Source of the DNA: Lachnospiraceae bacterium
Lineage (GTDB): Bacteria; Bacillota; Clostridia; Lachnospirales; Lachnospiraceae
NCBI GenBank assembly: GCA_022771765.1
Contig: JALELN010000009.1
Span: forward strand, 1-34,267
DNA: 34,267 nucleotides
Direction: 5' to 3'
Shown here: positions 17,747 to 25,832 of the stretch, piece after piece
Position numbering within the stretch: position 1 is the first letter of the stretch
Layout: the number at the start of each line of letters is the position of its first letter
The notes under the pieces: generated by a model
What the model saw: only the letters and a program-made list of their open reading frames with translations
The model's database searches: none
What the model was told of the DNA's origin: nothing
Program-made: the position numbers and the translations under genes

Positions 17747-18863
17747 GGGCATTCCATGCATCCTGTGTCTCATAGATACCAATATTATCAGCAGAATCAG
17801 CCTTAATGATACAGATACTTGTCTTTCCCTGATTCATGACAAGCTGCTCTCCACTTTCATCATAAAACAGCGACGGTGACTCGAGATTGTCTTTTTTCCA
17901 AGTAATATTCTCACATTTTCCACCGGTAAAATAGATCGCCTTACCGCTTCCAACCGTGTCAAATTCCATGCGACCTTTCTTGTCAATGACACGTCCCGGA
18001 ATAAACTGGAAAATCACATTCTTATACGCCAGCTGGTCTCCGGTCTCACCGTCGACATGCTCCCTCTTATAGTGAAAGCGCTTATACAAACCGCTTTTCT
18101 CATCATATTCAAACCATGTTTTACTGTTTGGATATGGCGTCTGCATCGCATATGCGTTTTGTCCGTCTAAAACCACCGGCTCCTCTCCCTCCGCAAACAG
18201 AAAATGTCCGGTATATCCATCCGCATAGGTTGTCCGATACCCCTTTTTCTCAATAGCTGCAGTGATTCCGTCAGGTGTTGCAAATACATTATGTGGCGCA
18301 GACCGATCACTGGAACGGTAATACATCAGATTGCCCACAGAGCCGTCCAGACCGTTCAGATTATCGATTGCATCGCTATTCAAGAAGCTCTTTGCTATGC
18401 TCGCCTGCCCGAAGTGAGCATAAATTGCATCGTATTCCTTGGCAATATGCGCATAGTACAGACGACAGCTTCGCACGGATCCATACTTAGGCGCATCATT
18501 GTAATTATCATAGATACCCATCAGGCGGGTCAAACCACCCTCAACCAGGCACTCATAGAGGACATCTGCCTCACCGATTCCATACTGCGGCAGCGCATCT
18601 ACCGTATTTCCAAACATAATGGCAAAGGGACGGTTTTTTGTCTCCTCCTCGGGAAGCCATTCACCGGTCAAAAAACTCTGTGCCTCACCTTCATGTGTAT
18701 TCTCGGGTTCTTCCGGTTCCGGCTCCGGCTCTTCTTCTGTCTCCACCGGCGGAACAGTCAGATCAACGACATCTGTCTCCACCTCTTTATCTTTTCCACA
18801 GCCAACAGCCATCATACCCATCGTCAACGACAGAACCAACATTGTTGCAAGTTTCTTTTTCAT
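17742..18863 (-). CDS. DUF3048 (YerB-like) lipoprotein
   Basis: Exported lipoprotein of unknown function. The start at MKKKLATMLVLSLTMGMM (ATG 18861-18863) is followed by a lipobox ending in AVGC, so cysteine at about residue 21 would be lipidated. An AAGGAAGGT ribosome site precedes this ATG; an ATG at 18977 would run into ybeY. The mature protein begins with an acidic Glu/Pro-rich linker (about 37-60), then the DUF3048 domain with NRPFAIMFGN, YGIGEADVLYECLVEGG, GSVRSCRLYY and RSSDRSAPHNVF. The C-terminal half matches the second DUF3048 region (FQFIPGRVIDKKG, GSGKAIYFTGG). Total length is 373 residues. It lies 25 bases after ybeY. Confidence 0.87.
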   Translation of the reverse strand: MKKKLATMLVLSLTMGMMAVGCGKDKEVETDVVDLTVPPVETEEEPEPEPEEPENTHEGEAQSFLTGEWLPEEETKNRPFAIMFGNTVDALPQYGIGEADVLYECLVEGGLTRLMGIYDNYNDAPKYGSVRSCRLYYAHIAKEYDAIYAHFGQASIAKSFLNSDAIDNLNGLDGSVGNLMYYRSSDRSAPHNVFATPDGITAAIEKKGYRTTYADGYTGHFLFAEGEEPVVLDGQNAYAMQTPYPNSKTWFEYDEKSGLYKRFHYKREHVDGETGDQLAYKNVIFQFIPGRVIDKKGRMEFDTVGSGKAIYFTGGKCENITWKKDNLESPSLFYDESGEQLVMNQGKTSICIIKADSADNIGIYETQDAWNAR

Positions 18864-18888
18864 GTAATTGTACCTTCCTTTTTCAGAT

Positions 18889-19386
18889 TTATCTTGTGAT
18901 TCCCAGATCATCCAAAATCTTACGCTGCCTTTCTTCCATTGCCTCCCGCTCCTGTTCGGTCTCATGATCATAGCCAAACAGATGCAGCATACTATGTAAA
19001 ATCAAAAAAGCAAATTCACGTTTTTCGCTGTGGCCGTAACTGGCCGCCTGTTCCTTCACTTTCTCCACACTTAAAATAATGTCCCCCAGTAAAAGTTCCC
19101 CGGTATCGGGATTGAAATTCTCCTCCACACAATCCTCCACATGTGAGAAATCCGCGGGTGTTTCATACACCTGCATCGGAAATGAAAGCACATCTGTCGG
19201 ACGGTCAATCTGGCGGAATTCCCTGTTAATGCAGTGAATACTGTCATTGTCCACCAGCGTCAGATTCACCTCTGCCTCATAGGGACACTTCTCCGCGTCA
19301 CAAGCGGCTGTGATCACTTCATTCGCCAGTGTCTGATAATCAAAATCGAAAGAAACCGCTGTTTCTTCCTCCAAAAGAATCGTCAT
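18889..19386 (-). CDS. ybeY: Endoribonuclease YbeY (rRNA maturation factor)
   Basis: Zinc metallo-RNase family protein needed for 16S rRNA 3'-end processing and ribosome quality control. The 165-residue protein has the YbeY signature FRQIDRPTDVLSFPM and the metal-binding motif HSMLHLFGYDHE (H-x3-H-x5-H) near residues 135-147. The N-terminal region is a normal mixed alpha/beta extension. The ATG overlaps the stop of the preceding 7TM gene by 4 bases (ATGA type). The order phoH, 7TM-HD, ybeY is the classic Firmicute arrangement; the usual followers (dgkA, cdd, era) are not present here. Confidence 0.97.
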   Translation of the reverse strand: MTILLEEETAVSFDFDYQTLANEVITAACDAEKCPYEAEVNLTLVDNDSIHCINREFRQIDRPTDVLSFPMQVYETPADFSHVEDCVEENFNPDTGELLLGDIILSVEKVKEQAASYGHSEKREFAFLILHSMLHLFGYDHETEQEREAMEERQRKILDDLGITR

Positions 19387-20561
19387 ACAAGCATTTCCTC
19401 CTTTACAAGCAGTTCACGGATCGTCAGAAACTGATTCATGGAAAGACCGGAATTGTCATATAATCCATCTGCCGACTTTTCGTTCATAGTCTGATAGATC
19501 ACAATATCCCTGTTCCAGGTGGATGAAAACGTGTCCTTATCCAGCAGATCAAACTTTGTCACGATCATATCTGAAATCTGAACAATTGCGCTCTCAATGG
19601 AGCTTGGCAACTGCTTCTCTCCGTTGTATTCTGCCAGAATTGTCACAAGACGCTGTGAAAAACAATTGTCCTGTGCAATACGCACACCATTTTCAATAAA
19701 CGGTTCGCCTTCCAGCTTGCCAATGCGATAGTAAAAACCACCGGCCCGCGCCAGCTTTTCGTCCGCTCCGATTCCGGCAGCAAGTCTCGCCGCCACCTGT
19801 GAAGTTCGTAGTGCGTGATTGTAATCCACCGTCGAATAACGCTCGATCTCCCTTCGCAGATGATAGCGTTCATCCATAATTGTGTCCAGACTGAGTTCCT
19901 CTGCCAGAATCTCTCTATGTCGCAGCTTTGGCATGAATACCAGCACAAATAATGTGATAAAGCTGCCTGCAAACGTGAAAAGAATAGTCTGTATCACCGG
20001 TGTATGTGACAACAAATAGTTACAGCAAACCGGTATCACCACAGAGAGACAGACAACCAGTATGCCTGTCCACAAACGAAGCCCCTGCTGCAAATACAAT
20101 TCCGTCAAAAATCCCCCTATCACAGCCAGCAACACATAGGATGTCACCTCATATTCGCCTCCTGCTGAGAAAAGAGCAGTTAAAAGACTGAAATAAACAG
20201 ACAAGACTGTGCCCAGCTTTGTCTGAAAAGCACCATTGCAAAGAATGCTGATTGCCATGACAGGTGCTGTAAATGCCGGAAGAAGCGATTCCACACATGC
20301 CCCCAAAAGACAGATCAGATAAATAAAGGTGAGCAGGGAATAATCATTACTGATCCCCCGGGTCAGCTCTCCCTGCAGCCGCTGTCGCTCCAAATACAGC
20401 GCAAAACACAAAAAACAGACCAGACAGATGAAAGTCCAGACGATCAGGTGATCAATTCTGGCATTGTGCATAAGACCGCAGACTGCCGGAAGAAAAATGG
20501 AAGCAATCAGAAGCAGAACCAGCTTTCCCACACGTTTTGCAGAAAATGCGTTCTCTGTCAT
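19383..20561 (-). CDS. Reduced PgpH/YqfF-like 7TM-HD protein with degenerate HD site
   Basis: It occupies the position of yqfF/pgpH, the membrane c-di-AMP phosphodiesterase gene, between phoH and ybeY. The protein is 392 residues against about 700 in typical PgpH. It starts directly with the membrane block (seven or eight segments between about 13 and 210) and lacks the large extracellular domain. The cytoplasmic part (about 230-340) aligns by eye with the HD domain: the first histidine is kept in YNHALRTSQVA (H249), but YYHDIGK has become FYYRIGK, so the HD pair is Y278-R279, and the later histidine motifs are absent. The last aspartate is kept in QISDMI (D331). It is therefore probably not a phosphodiesterase. 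It overlaps phoH upstream and ybeY downstream by 4 bases each. Confidence 0.75.
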   Translation of the reverse strand: MTENAFSAKRVGKLVLLLIASIFLPAVCGLMHNARIDHLIVWTFICLVCFLCFALYLERQRLQGELTRGISNDYSLLTFIYLICLLGACVESLLPAFTAPVMAISILCNGAFQTKLGTVLSVYFSLLTALFSAGGEYEVTSYVLLAVIGGFLTELYLQQGLRLWTGILVVCLSVVIPVCCNYLLSHTPVIQTILFTFAGSFITLFVLVFMPKLRHREILAEELSLDTIMDERYHLRREIERYSTVDYNHALRTSQVAARLAAGIGADEKLARAGGFYYRIGKLEGEPFIENGVRIAQDNCFSQRLVTILAEYNGEKQLPSSIESAIVQISDMIVTKFDLLDKDTFSSTWNRDIVIYQTMNEKSADGLYDNSGLSMNQFLTIRELLVKEEMLV

Positions 20562-21571
20562 GATTTTTTATTCCTCGCCTTCTTCGCGGCAGATTTTTTC
20601 TTTTCCTTTTCCATCTGCGCATTCTCATAATCATCGTAAGCATTGACAATCTTCTGGACAAGAGGATGTCTGACAACATCCTTGCTTGTGAGCTCACACA
20701 CGGCAATCTCTTCTACATTTTTTAAAACCCGAAGCGCCACATCCAGACCGCTTTTTGCACCCGGTGCAAGATCCTTCTGTGAAGCATCTCCCGTGATGAC
20801 AACCTTCGATCCAAAACCAATACGCGTCAAAAACATCTTCATTTGTGCAGGCGTTGTATTTTGTGCTTCATCTAAAATGATAAACGCGTTATCAAGTGTT
20901 CGTCCGCGCATATAGGCCAGCGGCGCTACCTCGATCAGCCCTTTTTCCATGTTTCTCGTAAAGCTCTCAGCGCCCATGATCTGATACAGCGCATCATAGA
21001 GAGGACGCAAATAAGGATCAATCTTACTTTGAAGATCACCGGGCAAAAACCCGAGTTTCTCACCTGCCTCGATCGCCGGACGTGTCAGAATGATGCGTCC
21101 AACTAATTCATTTTTAAATGCTGTGATCGCCATTGCCATCGCCAGATAAGTCTTTCCTGTACCAGCCGGCCCAGTGCCAAAGACAATCATTTTTTTCCGG
21201 ATTGCATCCACATACGCCTTCTGTCCAAGCGTCTTTGGCTTGATCGGCTTGCCGTTTGTCGTATGGCAGATCAGATCACTATCAATGTCCACAATCGCCG
21301 TCTCTTTTGATTCGCGCGCCAGCTCAAGCACATAGTCCACATTCTGCGCAGTGATCGTATTGCCGCGCTTTGAAAGCGTCAAAAGCTGCTCAAAAACATG
21401 CGAAGCGCTCTTAACCGCGTCGTTCTCACCCAGAAGCTTCATCTGTCCGCTCCGGACAACAACCGTCACATTAAGAGCACGTTCTATCTTTTTCATGTAC
21501 TCGTCAAACTGACCGAATACATTTCCCATATGTTCTACCGGTAAATCAAATGCAAGTTCTGTTAATGCCAT
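20558..21571 (-). CDS. phoH: PhoH-like ATPase
   Basis: P-loop ATPase of the PhoH family (helicase-like NTPase, linked in various bacteria to RNA metabolism). Walker A is GPAGTGKTYLAMAMA and Walker B is AFIILDEAQNTTPAQMKMFLTR, with sensor-like VITGDASQKDL and a C-terminal RHPLVQKIVNAYDDYE. The last 15 residues are Lys/Ala-rich. MALTELAFDLP at 21571 is chosen as the start because AAAGGA lies about 9-10 bases upstream; an ATG at 21595 that overlaps the yqfD stop would add eight residues. From 21571 the length is 337. The gene is in the yqfC-yqfD-phoH order usual for spore-forming Firmicutes. Confidence 0.95.
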   Translation of the reverse strand: MALTELAFDLPVEHMGNVFGQFDEYMKKIERALNVTVVVRSGQMKLLGENDAVKSASHVFEQLLTLSKRGNTITAQNVDYVLELARESKETAIVDIDSDLICHTTNGKPIKPKTLGQKAYVDAIRKKMIVFGTGPAGTGKTYLAMAMAITAFKNELVGRIILTRPAIEAGEKLGFLPGDLQSKIDPYLRPLYDALYQIMGAESFTRNMEKGLIEVAPLAYMRGRTLDNAFIILDEAQNTTPAQMKMFLTRIGFGSKVVITGDASQKDLAPGAKSGLDVALRVLKNVEEIAVCELTSKDVVRHPLVQKIVNAYDDYENAQMEKEKKKSAAKKARNKKS

Positions 21572-21591
21572 TTGCCTGTTATCCTTTTCTT

Positions 21592-22839
21592 TCATTCAGA
21601 GATTTCATCGGATACGGTCTTCTCCGGAAGCACGATCCGTTCTGTCGGCGCATACTTTCCAATCGGAACCTCTGCCTGTATACTGCCTCGGATGACACAA
21701 TTTGTTTCATCCGTTTCTATTTTAACATTTTTTACTATGATTGGAATACCTTTTTGCGCGAATTTTTCCAAAAAAGCATCCCAGCCCTCTTTCGCCAGCG
21801 CCTCCGCCTCAGTCTTTGTGTATGTCGCAGACTGATATACATATGCTTTTCGATTGGTAACATACAAATGTACCGGCAAATAGAGATCCGGAAGCAGCTC
21901 CAGCTGACGGTCCGTAACGGTTGTCTCACATGCGCTGTATCCGGCCTTCTCCTTTCCCAGCGGGATGCGGATGCTTCCCAGCTGAAGCATGTAAGAAGTA
22001 CTCTCAGCTCCGGTATATACCTTTTTCTGATAAGCCCGAGGGAAAGAAGACTCATAGGTGCGCATCACGGTTCCCATCACATCTCCGTCCGATACCACAT
22101 ACCGGTAATTTGCCACCTCACCGTTATCATCCATAATATCCAGTCTTCCGGAGATAAGAATGGAACCCTTTGAAACGACACTTCCCTTTTCCACCCGTGG
22201 CGTTCCCTGTCTCGTATAGATCGAGGCAATGGTCGCGTCCTCGGAGGCAACCAGATCCCACGCGCCTTCCTCCGGCAGCTTCTGCACTTCATCTTCCGGC
22301 AGATTTTCCTGAATATCCACCGTGAGCTTCGTCCCCTCCAGTTTTACGGAAGTCCACGCGATAACATCAAAATCACTGCGCAGGTCAGCCTCAATCGCAG
22401 CGCAGTCAATCCGGTTCTTTTTCGTTCCAAAGCCGTTGTCCTTCTGTTCCAGCCATGAGAGAATCATATCCTGTGATAGTTCCGATGTACCGTTTACCTC
22501 GATCTTCCACACATACTTCGAACAATTCCACAGCAGCAACACACATAAAAGAATGCCGATCGCAAACAGCTTTCTTGCGCGATAACGGTGCAGAAAAAAA
22601 GGAAGTCCGCACTTTTTGCGGATTTTCACGGTGGTGTGTGTCTTTTTTAACAGCTCCTTTGAGGCGCGAAAACCCTTTAAACTGATACAGAAATCAAAAC
22701 CACCCGCCTCCTTGTTCGGACATAAGTTCCAGATCAGAATATTGCGCCGGATACACAGATTTAAGAAACGTTCCGGTGAGCTCCCGGTTAATGTCACCTG
22801 TAAAAATCCCTGTACGAATTTCAACATGGAAAGAAGCAT
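21592..22839 (-). CDS. yqfD: Sporulation protein YqfD
   Basis: Mother-cell sporulation protein, sigma-E controlled in Bacillus and related clostridia; its biochemical role is not defined. The 415-residue protein opens with a segment typical of the family (VQGFLQVTLTGSSPERFLNLC), then basic CNPL-type text (HTTVKIRKKCGLPFFLHRYRARK), one membrane segment at about 90-106 (LFAIGILLCVLLLWNC), and an outside domain that includes IRVNGTS-like WKIEVNGTSELS and KLTVDIQENLPE. It starts 3 bases after the yqfC stop, so the two are almost certainly co-translated. No sigma-E promoter could be placed with confidence. Confidence 0.93.
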   Translation of the reverse strand: MLLSMLKFVQGFLQVTLTGSSPERFLNLCIRRNILIWNLCPNKEAGGFDFCISLKGFRASKELLKKTHTTVKIRKKCGLPFFLHRYRARKLFAIGILLCVLLLWNCSKYVWKIEVNGTSELSQDMILSWLEQKDNGFGTKKNRIDCAAIEADLRSDFDVIAWTSVKLEGTKLTVDIQENLPEDEVQKLPEEGAWDLVASEDATIASIYTRQGTPRVEKGSVVSKGSILISGRLDIMDDNGEVANYRYVVSDGDVMGTVMRTYESSFPRAYQKKVYTGAESTSYMLQLGSIRIPLGKEKAGYSACETTVTDRQLELLPDLYLPVHLYVTNRKAYVYQSATYTKTEAEALAKEGWDAFLEKFAQKGIPIIVKNVKIETDETNCVIRGSIQAEVPIGKYAPTERIVLPEKTVSDEISE

Positions 22840-22842
22840 AGA

Positions 22843-23151
22843 CTACACCTCGTAGCTGATTTGATGGATCAATCCCACGATTTTCATCTCCTCATTGGTA
22901 TAGTAGTCTACCTTCAGCCGACAGCCGCAGACCGTCACCTTACAGTCTCTTGTCTGAATAACGATACAATCATCATCATAGGAGACAATCCCCCTGTAAT
23001 TTTCAAGCACAAGCGCACGTCTCCCGGTCACGGTGACTATGACCACGCCGCAGGATACATCCCGGGGCAGCTCCAGTCCCTCGGCAAGTCCTCTGCCACG
23101 CTCTGCCTGAGGGTCTAAATTGTTCTGATTTGCACGATGTTTTCTTCTCAT
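22843..23151 (-). CDS. yqfC: Sporulation protein YqfC (YabP/YqfC family)
   Basis: Small YabP/YqfC-family protein encoded immediately before yqfD. The 102-residue protein has an N-terminal basic segment (MRRKHRANQ) and a compact beta-rich domain with VIVTVTGRRALVLENYRGIVSY, followed by CKVTVCGCRLKVDYY and a closing IHQISYEV. This pattern of paired beta hairpins is typical of YqfC/YabP. An AGGA site lies about 5 bases before the ATG. It is separated from the SDR gene upstream by only 35 bases with no visible terminator, so read-through from the splB cassette is likely. Confidence 0.92.
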   Translation of the reverse strand: MRRKHRANQNNLDPQAERGRGLAEGLELPRDVSCGVVIVTVTGRRALVLENYRGIVSYDDDCIVIQTRDCKVTVCGCRLKVDYYTNEEMKIVGLIHQISYEV

Positions 23152-23186
23152 AGTGTATCCTATGACGAAAAAAATAAAATCATGCG

Positions 23187-23975
23187 CTATGCCTCGTCCT
23201 TATTTTTTGCATTCGTCACCTTTTGTTTCCGCCTGATCCGGTGAAGCTGTGGCTTTAGTTTCAGATCAGACACAACCAGCCCCTCCCGCTGTCCCAGAAC
23301 AAATTCCACCGCATCCGCAATCTCCTCCGGGAGCAGATAAGATGCCGATTCCTCTCCCTCCTGAAAATCCGCATTGCGGTAGAGATTGGTTTTTGTCATA
23401 TCGGGCGAGATCGTCACCACCTTCACCCCGTACTTTCGCGTCTCATCAAACAGGCTGTGGGAAAAGCTGGCAAGTCCCGCCTTCGTTGCACCATATGCAC
23501 ACCCATGGGGATTCGATTCATCTGCTGTCACGGAGGAAATATTGATAATGATACCCGCGTTTTTTTTGAACTGACGCAAAAGCTGCTGCGTGAGAATCAT
23601 CGGTGTCTCCAGATTCGTCCGCACCAGTTCTTTGATCTTCGCGGGGTTTAATTCCTCATGGAGTCCATAGTATCCGACACCTGCATTATTTACCAGAATG
23701 CGTACAAGATGTTCCGATGCAATCTGTTTCACACAGGCACACAGGTGTTCCGTATCCAGTACATCACAGACAATCGGATGAAACTGTTCTGCCCCGTCAA
23801 AGACTTCCGTCTCAGCCTCACTTTCAAAATGTCTCGCAAAACCGAACACCTCATATCCGAGCCCGCACAGCCTTCTGCTAATGGCTGCTCCTATTCCGGA
23901 GGAAGCTCCGGTGACAATCGCCGCTTCGCCGCTTCTTTCGCTTCTTGTAATTATTTTCTGTTCTACGCTTTCCAT
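23187..23975 (-). CDS. SDR family NAD(P)-dependent oxidoreductase
   Basis: Classical short-chain dehydrogenase/reductase of 262 residues. The cofactor motif is VTGASSGIGAAISRRL (about 18-33), followed by NNAGVGYYG, the catalytic serine region INISSVTADES and the YxxxK box YGATKAGLASFSHSL. The Arg-rich tail (LHRIRRKQKVTNAKNK) is basic and unusual for a plain SDR, but no membrane segment is visible. The substrate is unknown. The gene overlaps the end of splB by 13 bases, so it is translationally tied to a DNA-repair gene. This may reflect simple operon packing. Confidence 0.9.
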   Translation of the reverse strand: MESVEQKIITRSERSGEAAIVTGASSGIGAAISRRLCGLGYEVFGFARHFESEAETEVFDGAEQFHPIVCDVLDTEHLCACVKQIASEHLVRILVNNAGVGYYGLHEELNPAKIKELVRTNLETPMILTQQLLRQFKKNAGIIINISSVTADESNPHGCAYGATKAGLASFSHSLFDETRKYGVKVVTISPDMTKTNLYRNADFQEGEESASYLLPEEIADAVEFVLGQREGLVVSDLKLKPQLHRIRRKQKVTNAKNKDEA

Positions 23976-24982
23976 CGAAAAATCTTCTCCTTCGGGATTT
24001 TTTGCGCTAACCGTTCCACTAAAAAATGCTCCATCTCATCCATCAGTTCCTTTGGATAATGGTAATATCCATCTTCATTTTCAAAGGGAAACCAGACCAC
24101 CGCGCTGTCCGGTTCCTGTCTTCTCATATTTTTCAGATAATCCTGCGAAACACGAAAAGTGCCGATGCTCACATCCACGACTTTTTCCAAATCCAGAGCT
24201 TCATACACCTGCTCCAGCATTTTCGCATAATACTGCTCCCATTCGGGCAGGTAAATCATCGGATCAAAACAGAGCCTCACAAGGCAGCCTGCGCGAATCA
24301 GATCTGCTGCAAAAGAAAGCCGCGCCGCCAAAGACGGTGTGTGATGCTCAAACTTCTCTATGACTTCCTGCGGCGACAGGGTCAGCGCATAGATCACTCC
24401 GGAAACCGGTCGAAGCTGCCCTGCAAGCTGTACGCCCGCACACTTTGTCCGTATTTCCAAATTCAGATTTTCATGTTTTTCAGCAAAATCGCACCACTCC
24501 CGAGCATATCCCGTGATATGCTCCAGTGCAAGCAGATCCGCGTCATAGGAAATACAAAGGTAAAGCGGATGGTTGTTTAATATCTGCTCCACCTGTGCAA
24601 AATAATCCTCCAGATTCACAAATATCACAAGATTGGCAGAAGGATACATGCCCTTTAAATAACAGTACTCGCAGTCGAAGATACAGTTCATCATACAGGA
24701 GGTATAATAAAAATATTCATTTCCAAAGCTCTGGCAGACCGGTGCGCCCTCATAGAGCAGCGTCCCTTTTTTTGCCGCCAGTATCAGCTTCTGCGACCGG
24801 TGCTGCAGCGTATAGCTTTGTCTGCTTCTGCAGAAAACATCCTTGTAATGATTGATCTCAACGACCTCTGCCGCCGGAAATTTTGCCAAAAGCTTCTGTG
24901 TACGCGGATGATCTTTGATCTCCGACTCCACATAAATATGTGAAAAAAACGGATTAAAATAATCTTCTTTTAAGCTCTTCAA
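23963..24982 (-). CDS. splB: Spore photoproduct lyase-family radical SAM protein
   Basis: Radical SAM enzyme family that reverts the spore photoproduct (a thymine dimer formed by UV in spores) during germination. The iron-sulfur cluster motif is CIFDCEYC (Cys100, 104 and 107 counted from the TTG), matching the C-x3-C-x2-C spacing of SPL. NLVIFVNLEDYF and LCISYDADLLALEH follow; the cysteine in LCIS (C143) sits about where SPL has its hydrogen-donor Cys141. From TTG at 24982 the protein is 339 residues, almost the same as B. subtilis SPL; AAGGA lies about 10 bases upstream. An ATG at 25057 would add 25 residues inside the preceding gene. With TTG, the overlap with that gene is 29 bases. Some family members may have other roles. 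Confidence 0.88.
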   Translation of the reverse strand: MKSLKEDYFNPFFSHIYVESEIKDHPRTQKLLAKFPAAEVVEINHYKDVFCRSRQSYTLQHRSQKLILAAKKGTLLYEGAPVCQSFGNEYFYYTSCMMNCIFDCEYCYLKGMYPSANLVIFVNLEDYFAQVEQILNNHPLYLCISYDADLLALEHITGYAREWCDFAEKHENLNLEIRTKCAGVQLAGQLRPVSGVIYALTLSPQEVIEKFEHHTPSLAARLSFAADLIRAGCLVRLCFDPMIYLPEWEQYYAKMLEQVYEALDLEKVVDVSIGTFRVSQDYLKNMRRQEPDSAVVWFPFENEDGYYHYPKELMDEMEHFLVERLAQKIPKEKIFRWKA

Positions 24983-25814
24983 AACGTAGTTTTCCTTCTC
25001 TCTTATCTTTGCAGGGCAGCATACCTTCCCCGTACATTTTCTGTATGACAGAGTCAACGTCCATTCCTGTCAACGCAAAATAGCGAAGATGCTGCCTGAG
25101 TGAATCGCCCATGACCTTGGAACAATGTAGATCCGCGCAGAGCTTTTCATACAGCGCTTCCTGCTCCGGATCCAAACCGTGTTCTCTGTTCGCATGCTCT
25201 GATGCAAAGTCCAGAAGCTGTCTGATAAAATCACAGAGCGGATCCTTTTGTGCTTCCATCAGACATGTGACCTGTTCCGGCGATACCGCTTCCGACATCC
25301 CATGATCAGAAACAAGCTTCAAAAATATCATCTGATGTGGGCCGAAAAAATAAGATCCTGCCTGATAGATGGCTGCCGCTTCCATGTCATGGAGCGCTCC
25401 ATCCGGAAACGATGACGGCACAATGTCATCGAAAGCTCCGCCGGCATAGGGCATCATTTCCGTCACAATCATTTCTTCACAAAAACCATGACGGTATAAA
25501 ATATCCGGATAAAAAGTTTTTCCCGTTGCCTGTTCGAATATTTTATTACACAAAAAAATACCGTCACTTTCTGCCTCGCGTGCGCAGATTCCTACATTGA
25601 GAAGCAAATCTTCCCGGGATGGTCTGTGTTCGATACAGACGCTGCTGACTGCGGCTGCAGCAGCAATCTCACCGACCCCTGTAACCGTCAGACAGATGTC
25701 ATCTGTCTCATTATAAAATTGCTGAAATCGTATGTTCTTTGGATTTTTTTTAAGATGAAAATGCCTGATAAACAAAGATGCTTCACAATACAAAGCAGTA
25801 AATAGATAGATCAT
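24954..25814 (-). CDS. MTA/SAH nucleosidase-like protein with extra C-terminal domain
   Basis: The first 200 residues match the nucleoside phosphorylase / 5'-methylthioadenosine nucleosidase fold. MTAN-like catalytic positions appear retained: Glu11 near the N-terminus (TALYCEAS), Glu145 in HDMEAAAIYQ, and Asp170 in KLVSDHG. The glycine-rich stretch is VTGVGEIAAAAAV. About 85 further residues follow (about 202-286), predicted helical, including SKVMGDSLRQHLRYF and LPCKDKREGKLRFEELKRRL, with no family I recognise. The gene overlaps splB. MTAN enzymes also cleave 5'-deoxyadenosine, the by-product of radical SAM reactions, which suggests a link with SplB; this is inference. It starts 18 bases after the rlmH stop. 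Confidence 0.72.
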   Translation of the reverse strand: MIYLFTALYCEASLFIRHFHLKKNPKNIRFQQFYNETDDICLTVTGVGEIAAAAAVSSVCIEHRPSREDLLLNVGICAREAESDGIFLCNKIFEQATGKTFYPDILYRHGFCEEMIVTEMMPYAGGAFDDIVPSSFPDGALHDMEAAAIYQAGSYFFGPHQMIFLKLVSDHGMSEAVSPEQVTCLMEAQKDPLCDFIRQLLDFASEHANREHGLDPEQEALYEKLCADLHCSKVMGDSLRQHLRYFALTGMDVDSVIQKMYGEGMLPCKDKREGKLRFEELKRRLF

Positions 25815-25832
25815 TGTTTCAAACCCTGATTT

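Noticed and set aside
18864..18977. N-terminal extension of the DUF3048 lipoprotein from ATG 18977
   Set aside because: It would overlap ybeY by about 90 bases and place a hydrophilic leader before an obvious lipoprotein signal peptide.
23152..23186. Sigma-E-like -10 (GATACACT) before yqfC
   Set aside because: It ends directly at the yqfC ATG, so a transcript would start inside the gene, and no matching -35 is visible.
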